DNA of 64,000 nt. Origin: an uncultured Lachnospiraceae bacterium (lineage in GTDB: Bacteria > Bacillota > Clostridia > Lachnospirales > Lachnospiraceae). The stretch is from contig CAMUYQ010000003.1 in assembly GCA_947165025.1 (NCBI GenBank), forward strand, positions 118,747 through 182,746. The letters run 5' to 3'. Positions 60,801 to 64,000 of the stretch are shown here, in pieces. Under the pieces are notes generated by a model. It was not told where the DNA came from. It worked only from the letters and a program-made list of their open reading frames with translations, and did no database searches. Both the position numbers and the translations under genes were made by a program. The first letter of the stretch is position 1, and each line of letters opens with the position of its first letter.

Positions 60801-63674
60801 AGGTTCGAGGACCTTCTGAAGGCAAACAAGCAGGATGCCGACGGAAACTTCTATGATGACTTCGTTTACAAGGCAGTCGAGGATACTACGGGCTACGTCG
60901 AAGGTGATAATACCGAACATGTTCCGGTTGAGCTTTACCTGTTCGTACATGCCGTTGATAACGGTAAGGGTGATATCATAACAACAGGTCACGGAGCAGG
61001 CGGTGCCCTTGTTTGGGAGACAGTCGAAACCAAGGAGAACGGAGAGAAGTTCCTTCGCCCGGTAGAGCCGGATGACTTTGAGAACATGTTTATCAACAAG
61101 TTCAAGGCAAAAGGCTACATCGACCTTATCGGTAACAAGGAGATGACCGGACGTGAGCTTACAAAGGATGATATCTTCGAGTTCACGATCACGGATGTTG
61201 AGAATTACAAGAAAGCAGTAGCAGCAAACGAGGATCCGTCCAAGTACGTATTTACAGTAAACAACACGACAGATCCTACAGACCCGAATGGTGCTCCGAA
61301 GCTTATCCAGTTCAAGCACTATGATGAGAAGCTTAATCCTTCAGGTGTTCCTTTCCTCAACTATGAGTGGGGTTACGGAGAAGATCCGATGGATGAGAGC
61401 GATGATGTTAACGATACGGGTATCCATACATACAGGATCGAGGAGAAGTTCTTCGATGAGAACGGTGTCGTAAGCGATACGAGATACTATCTTGCAACGG
61501 TTGAGGTTACGCTTCCTCGCGGAGCTGACGGATTCTATGACAAGAAGTCTCCGCTCAGTGTTGATCTCAAGAATGTTAAGAGATACTCTGCAACAGATGT
61601 TATGGATCCTACATTCGAGTATGTACAGGGTGCGGACTTCGAGTTCACATTCACCAACCCGTTCGAGGCACACTGCGATATAGAGTTTGCCGGACATAAG
61701 AAGATAACCAATGTCGGAACCGGAAAGGATGCCGAGATAGGTTCTCTCGACGGCAAGTTCAAGTTCGAACTCATCGATTACACGGGAACGAAAGTCAAGG
61801 CCGGTAAGGTTATAGCTTCCGCAGTAACGGATGCCAAGGGCGACTACGTGATCAAGCCTGTAAATGGTAACAAGAAGTACTTCTTCGATCAGGATGACAT
61901 GTATGTGAACGGTAAGCTCGTTAACGAGAGGAAGTTCAATTACTACCTGGCAGAGGTTATGCCTTCAAACGGACAGTGGGTTGACGGTGTATATGAGAGT
62001 GAAGGAATACTGTACGACAATACGTACTACATGATCGAAGTTACTCTCCACTACGACTCCAACAAGAAGCTCGTGGCAGATGTGACAAGTGTGTCAGCTC
62101 ATAACGAGATCGGAGTGATGGCACCGGATCTTAACTCCATTAAGGATCTGAACTACGAGAACCGTACAAAGGGTTATGACTTTAACAACAAAGTAAGAGA
62201 TTATATTGAGAAGCGCGGTAAGAAGATCTGGAACGACAATGCAAAGGATCCGGGCTCAAGACCTACGGTCAAGATCAACCTGCTCAGAAACGGCGTGAAG
62301 ATCAACTCAACGCAGATCATAGCTCCTTACTTTGAGTACGAGTTTACTACAGACCAGAATAACAACAAGCTTCCTGCATGTGATGCAAAGGGTAAGCCTT
62401 ACGATTACAAGGTGGAAGAGGATCCGATCGACGGATACGATTCGGCTGTAAAGGTTAATGATGACGGAACTATTGACTTCATCAATACCAAGGGCGATAT
62501 CATGATCAGGAAGATCGATGCCGACACAGGTGAGTCACTTGCAGGTGCAACACTTGCTATCTATGACGGCTCGACCAAGCTTGAAGAGTGGGTAAGCGAA
62601 GTAGGCGCTCATGTGCTCACATCGACACTTACGGGCGGCAAGACCTATACACTCAGAGAGCTTAAGGCACCCGAAGGCTATGAACTTGCAAGCGATGTCA
62701 CATTCGTGGCACCCGTAGACGGCAGCCAGATCACGGTAACGATGTCAGATAAGCCTATCATAGGTTCGGTCAGACTTACCAAGGCGGATGCTTCAACTCG
62801 TGAGAGACTTGCAGGCGCAGAGTTCGCACTCTACAAGGAGAACTCAGAGCGTGTATATGCTACCGGATCAGCCGGAAGCTACACGGCAAGCAAGACAACA
62901 AGCAACGGTAACTTCGCGGTAGATTCCAACGGTTACCTGACTATTTCGAACCTGCCTTACGGTACATACTACTTCGAAGAGACAAAGGCACCTGAAGGAT
63001 ACGCACTTGCAACAGAGCGTACAGGATTCACGATCCTCAAGAGCGGCGAGCTCGTAGAGGTAACAGTCCTTGATCCTAAGGCACTCGGAGCAGTAAGACT
63101 TCGCAAGGTCGGCTCAACAGGAACAGGCGCTCTTGCAGGCGCAACATTCGAACTGTACTCATCGACACCTAAGTCGGTTGGTCAGGCAGCAGCAGCTACG
63201 CTGTTCTCGGATGCATACTACAGATACGGTTCATACCGTACGGATTCATCAGGTGAGATCTACGTAACGGATCTTCCTTGGGGCGATTACTACTTCGTAG
63301 AAGTTGATGCTCCGAGAGGATACGAGGTCAACAAGGATGTGAACGGTGATGATCTTGTTTACACATTCACGGTAAGCGCAGCTACAGCCGATGTGACAGT
63401 GGATCTTGGAAGCATCAGGAATACACCTCCTGAGACTCCTCCTGAGAATCCCACTCCTACACCTATCGCCGAGAGAATTCGTCGAGGCGGAGTTGTTAAC
63501 GGAGTACTTGGTGTACGTGCTAAGCCTACGAGCGGTGTCCTCGGCGAGAGGATCGGACCTGTTACGGGTGACGCAAGCAACATCATCCTCTGGCTCCTTC
63601 TCCTGACGGCATGCGTAGCTACGATCGTAGCAACTGTAGTGACCGGCAAGAAGAAAAAGACAGTTAAGCAGTAA
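51897..63674 (+). CDS. Giant sortase-anchored surface protein with pilin isopeptide and SpaA/Cna_B repeats
   Basis: 3925 residues. Signal peptide 1-34 (FAA-EIT); acidic segment; two related beta domains (about 120-330); a choice-of-anchor-A-like domain (about 528-816; LGNSWTYGITAVNLNLV ... GVGGGWLIGNTVNLNCEW); then about sixteen repeats of roughly 110-125 residues of the Spy0128/FctA pilin type, each with K near the start, an E in a YxIxE element and an N-rich end; one Cna_B-like domain (3436-3530) and three SpaA-like domains (3531-3843; LAGATLAIYD, LAGAEFALYK, LAGATFELYS). PVTGD at 3888-3892, a hydrophobic helix and KKKKTVKQ form the sorting signal. ATG 51897 has AAGGAG. Predicted cell-wall-linked filament or adhesin stiffened by isopeptide bonds. 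Confidence 0.9.
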   Translation: MRKRRNWLKTTIAMLTLIATVIETGFSSVSTFAAEITTEDGIVVNNDAVEDAVDNGENGDLDISVESAQDVEDVQEEAEPEQSENAAISDPAEEEEYSQAEELSEGTLDVSDSGISGHGYKEISVYVDTENLGYRRSFRIEFTGPAAASYNTIINDDLSKTNDGRYDFENLEGGDFTIRATSSDDVILSYKYNSDGYPTIVVENAPTEKKMEKTSVTFTDDSKVAAIAGEGYDSVKVSFNTDELSDRSSFKLIVETDAEAKVDGEDATKGIDGLTKDTKSLVIEGLNEEAFTAYVITDNDDLQIQTVAYAEDIENGEASFTVDDLSVKRVYEYEDSKISVTATLEKADAVPDDAEFIVTEVVPESTDYNYETYMGALNENAETITGEDPENVEFNDTNTLLYDIGFFIEEDGKKVEFEPENGSVKFEIRFKDQQLSEAENDEAISVVHLPLTDSVKDSVDTTADAKNIETNDVKVEVVDSNDTNASVDAGTVEFDLDSLSVIAIIDQDHKDKIGTLTGEPGEAFTNKELLGNSWTYGITAVNLNLVKGGDAETNFAAKNLFNKSCSQTGMTDKAAGSLHSYYLLENFVLNQDNANAQQLKLKDIMDVDFVIPSDDSDIVQNKRIISTDTEHNSNPHVTFVRKGRVNIQNLLNNMMVNATSQADTLAARNSITDKNVGVLADSSKVTLDITADPAGTYYIHADEVQNLAKSFAANGALEIKKKNDQKIVFIYTGTEDVTLNKYILNGTDSVAMANQSSRAGTHIEDIIFVIPNAGTVNLNDMAGIIIAPRSTVEVTGVGGGWLIGNTVNLNCEWHFTNGDLPKPGNVDCELPVEKYFEGGAGKWKGGFKFTLQEINEGNNWADVGDPMSIILNGNDSETAKGRFELSFDPTQISWWASLGADDARRDEGYTKYHTKWYRVTEDVLFENRDDVEFNIYEHNPAGEAPNSDYWFVHLFIYSDDDYQNMLAVPRTARKNPVGYDYGRWGLPCEEWRPIYFHNKPKVNEVDVTLKGIKQINDGTVTDVPDGKFEFQLYDYLGGNQFSTTAKVIDGVEQKKTNIGSEIKFDTFKLRFESGAVAWDKWEWKNRHIVPSNDATEAYFYYLIKETGCQSPYVADPTQFVAKVTLKKENGVVTPHVTYFAFKKGTDGTVHVDVTKAMNNDESFKFEGTDFLYNNTYSATGDITIDGIKYMEGRELSENEYTFVLNEVELDANGDPVKGTDGKDVEHEITRTNNIENILPNGDKKYKGNFAFEKIEYSYDVPGDIGKHIYRVREVQGADSNVNYDSTVKEVTVNVAVDHSSSKLSVTKLPADFKASFENKFTPPEGGITLAATKAVASPKVKGTFKFIFEELDENGNVLWTKEKTAAVGKTASIEEIKYTAAGTHKYRIREYIPTSTTDAFYIPGVVYDDRVYTVNVTVSDKGNKKLENDITAGFDKETAVTDLAVAEFNDPTNPVFVNDFETKNGSTEIEGEKELKGKTLEGGKFQFTIKPYDEDAFTKANHDAFTMNAPTTITNSDNGKFKFGKIEFTKTGDYKFLVEEDREYNVDNEVVYTTHYFVATVHVTDEDENHNALPELKCTKTYEEYVPTATDPTKFTAKNADLIKFINKKWTPGTAHFEATKLFNGTAPGNHVFKFKLTDSNDELVVIDGKDQIKPNDANGNIIFDTITYTLADLNGKDNETKVYYIQETDIPTEGQVDPEDNNFFISNGTRYDLRKHPVTVTLTKTDTDAGLGVSVNVEYDTADKVTPPEFENRYSAEGRYDLPGEKILRGREFNKDDSFSFKLYRESDLTTPIATEELTKGTGVFGIGYSSKGTFNFSADKYPQYLKFVKNATKDDCNTYYFRLYEVGSGEGITNDNRYFKIELTVTDDGNGNLICTDKIIPVVESENGTEVTLEPFHTIVDGVARDPGKVTFTNTYTKPGANFFQAMKIAKNEEEDEAIPLGDKTFDFELQDKDGARVGDLKQNDGTGRVAFDPISYTLDQVKDSPVLYSIHEAEQDDGVFAPDNNVFIAQMTLTRDDTDPDNVHVVATPSYFETVKVDTAAEADVTVDFGNNVIGYYKKSTSTGIPAVTFTNTYKAKGVVKFPVTKVLEGRDMSEDEFTAQLLDLDGNVLDTVTFPASKDGVAVTKDFKEIQYKISDLGGNETAHKYYKVVEKLPETGLVNGVKLGVEYTTVQYMIDVTLTDDHNGTIDTDWVAYENGTAYQGRDWWTKLTDALLFRNSDQIIKFVNKYNAYGKLELSAKKELLGRQFNTNEEFIFELKKPDGTVETKSTLTDGVKQADGTVKVVFDTITYNRKDNGVTKNYEYTITEKYKGEIKNGLHYSDDEYKINVTVTDDTKGNLGITGSINGNAAITSADMTIENNVYTYRPAEVKFTNIYVPDDLPITLGGIKALSGRDLEVGDVFGFKIKKADNSAKAFTEETVYSIAGGQPDSGKFTFSPIVFTPDDMATKRDTNNNIIEYAPMRVFKYEVCEVLPTDENGKLLPEKDGITFDQTVYTVTVVVYCSNGVLSAQVFRGDENGTLIPLYSEKDPVYRATPFTNVYKADGAITFPARKILVGGNKEDKFTFKLTSDEAGNDILRTVEVDGSGASQDFLADECKAANATEKYTFKYNFDDKGKEFTYYISEVVPKEGDENYKPFYKYSNTVYKVVVKVTDNGKGKLEATPTYTVVKADNLKGYTDNQPYAGNTFEFINEYQATGTTVINGKKQLNVKIDGEDKDILTVIKNRKLPEFTFRLFECDENGNIGKMLDEQKSSIDNGEFSFDLEKLGITYTLDDVGVPKRYKVVEVAPAGVDPNPVIGMKYDLTEYDVYVTIKDSGKFDGKLDVTKSCPQMEQLTGQKRTWLDAIKSFFGVEGIKPDVLVVNDYDSAGFIDPPVLTKSLMGRKLERGEFTFLVTGSYEGTAEDLLADGKLTKINSSQKGKNETVKNGYAPDGSTREYVVHPVTKKVLKDKELDPGELFVGDIVYRFEDLLKANKQDADGNFYDDFVYKAVEDTTGYVEGDNTEHVPVELYLFVHAVDNGKGDIITTGHGAGGALVWETVETKENGEKFLRPVEPDDFENMFINKFKAKGYIDLIGNKEMTGRELTKDDIFEFTITDVENYKKAVAANEDPSKYVFTVNNTTDPTDPNGAPKLIQFKHYDEKLNPSGVPFLNYEWGYGEDPMDESDDVNDTGIHTYRIEEKFFDENGVVSDTRYYLATVEVTLPRGADGFYDKKSPLSVDLKNVKRYSATDVMDPTFEYVQGADFEFTFTNPFEAHCDIEFAGHKKITNVGTGKDAEIGSLDGKFKFELIDYTGTKVKAGKVIASAVTDAKGDYVIKPVNGNKKYFFDQDDMYVNGKLVNERKFNYYLAEVMPSNGQWVDGVYESEGILYDNTYYMIEVTLHYDSNKKLVADVTSVSAHNEIGVMAPDLNSIKDLNYENRTKGYDFNNKVRDYIEKRGKKIWNDNAKDPGSRPTVKINLLRNGVKINSTQIIAPYFEYEFTTDQNNNKLPACDAKGKPYDYKVEEDPIDGYDSAVKVNDDGTIDFINTKGDIMIRKIDADTGESLAGATLAIYDGSTKLEEWVSEVGAHVLTSTLTGGKTYTLRELKAPEGYELASDVTFVAPVDGSQITVTMSDKPIIGSVRLTKADASTRERLAGAEFALYKENSERVYATGSAGSYTASKTTSNGNFAVDSNGYLTISNLPYGTYYFEETKAPEGYALATERTGFTILKSGELVEVTVLDPKALGAVRLRKVGSTGTGALAGATFELYSSTPKSVGQAAAATLFSDAYYRYGSYRTDSSGEIYVTDLPWGDYYFVEVDAPRGYEVNKDVNGDDLVYTFTVSAATADVTVDLGSIRNTPPETPPENPTPTPIAERIRRGGVVNGVLGVRAKPTSGVLGERIGPVTGDASNIILWLLLLTACVATIVATVVTGKKKKTVKQ

Positions 63675-63687
63675 AGAGTTTTAACCT

Positions 63688-63716
63688 GAGGGTCGGCATC
63701 AGCCGGCCCTCATTTT
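63688..63716 (+). terminator. Terminator of the giant gene
   Basis: GAGGGTCGGC - ATCA - GCCGGCCCTC then ATTTTA; ten-base stem with one G-T pair, short T-run. Confidence 0.78.
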
Positions 63717-63720
63717 ATGC

Positions 63721-63749
63721 TTGCGTTTGCACGGTATTTGTGGTAAATT
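63721..63749 (+). promoter_or_regulatory. secG promoter
   Basis: TTGCGT (63721-63726), 17-base spacer, TAAATT (63744-63749). Confidence 0.55.
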
Positions 63750-63778
63750 AGCAAAGTACGAAATATTGGAGGTGCTTT

Positions 63779-64000
63779 ATGGGCGCATTTAGAACTGTTC
63801 TTACGGTTATTTTCATACTTGTGAGTGTTGCATTATCGGCCATCGTTCTCATGCAGGAAGGCAAGAGTGCGGGTCTCGGTGTTATCAGCGGTGCTGCTGA
63901 GTCCTACTGGGGCAAGAACAAAGGCCGCTCTATAGAAGGTAAGCTTGAGAAGATCACCAAGATCCTCGTGGTTGCATTTATGGTAATAGCGATCCTTCTG
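63779..64000 (+). CDS. secG: Preprotein translocase subunit SecG, partial (3' end outside window)
   Basis: First 74 codons. Two membrane helices are expected: the first (about 4-24, FRTVLTVIFILVSVALSAIVLMQ) is followed by the SecG hallmark EGKSAGLGVISGAAESYWGKNKGRS, and the second helix begins near residue 60. SecG associates with SecYE and aids protein export. GGAGG precedes the ATG. The C-terminus is cut off by the window edge. Confidence 0.93.
   Translation, partial: MGAFRTVLTVIFILVSVALSAIVLMQEGKSAGLGVISGAAESYWGKNKGRSIEGKLEKITKILVVAFMVIAILL

Noticed and set aside
54360..62200. Repeats in the giant gene as a CRISPR-like or tandem DNA repeat array
   Set aside because: Similarity is at protein level with diverged DNA and one continuous frame; no constant repeat/spacer lengths.

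Overview
The window looks like a chromosomal stretch of a Lachnospiraceae-type Firmicute (Butyrivibrio, Pseudobutyrivibrio or a relative). Evidence: AGGAGG ribosome sites, sigma-A type promoters, Firmicute LexA boxes before recA, an RNase P RNA 3' half, the aspartate carbamoyltransferase PyrB/PyrI pair, class B sortase, PxTG-anchored surface protein, many zinc-ribbon membrane proteins and many hybrid histidine kinases. The species cannot be fixed from sequence reading alone.

Layout. 1-6.6 kb: end of rnpB, a 7TM hybrid histidine kinase, proA, a CMD-family protein and an HD-GYP c-di-GMP phosphodiesterase. 6.6-8.6 kb (minus): nitroreductase, pyrB, pyrI, with a terminator-like hairpin directly before pyrB and an operator-rich divergent promoter. 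8.66-12.5 kb: PH-domain protein, then a folate operon (folC, HD protein, folP, folB-folK fusion). 12.5-16.7 kb (minus): DUF5050 protein and the CotH / DUF4956 / VTC-domain trio. 16.9-20.3 kb: SOS-type promoter, recA, recX, rny. 20.4-21.5 kb (minus): two tandem secreted paralogs of unknown function with highly expressed-type codon use. 21.6-23.7 kb: peptidase M15 lipoprotein (apparently leaderless mRNA), thrH, MBL hydrolase. 23.7-25.9 kb (minus): hemolysin III family protein and two zinc-ribbon proteins. 26.1-31.5 kb: zinc-ribbon vWA protein, M14 carboxypeptidase and amidase in one overlapping operon. 31.5-38.9 kb: aminotransferase, Nudix ADP-ribose pyrophosphatase, xerD, PHP phosphatase, then gap-pgk-tpiA.

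The region 39.04-49.18 kb is an accessory island. It begins with a frameshifted tyrosine-recombinase remnant and the C-terminal part of an SGNH hydrolase, and ends with a truncated signalling gene and another recombinase-like remnant. Both ends carry TATCACT-N6-TATCACT. Inside is one co-directional signalling operon: a hybrid kinase, a 1152-residue kinase-receiver-DegV-Hpt fusion, a 72-residue orphan, a FIST-like protein, an AGCS sodium:amino-acid symporter and a two-domain response regulator. The parts suggest a complete phosphorelay that senses a small ligand (fatty acid or amino acid); this is inference.

49.2-63.7 kb is a surface module: class B sortase, a GGDEF(degenerate)-EAL protein, and a 3925-residue secreted protein with a choice-of-anchor-A-like domain, about sixteen pilin-type isopeptide repeats, four Cna_B/SpaA-like domains and a C-terminal PVTGD sorting signal. 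secG begins at the right edge.

Two intergenic copies of a structured element (before the Nudix gene and before tpiA) share 24 of 25 bases in an apical core, while the supporting stem differs by compensatory changes; this is the best candidate for an undescribed RNA or small mobile element.
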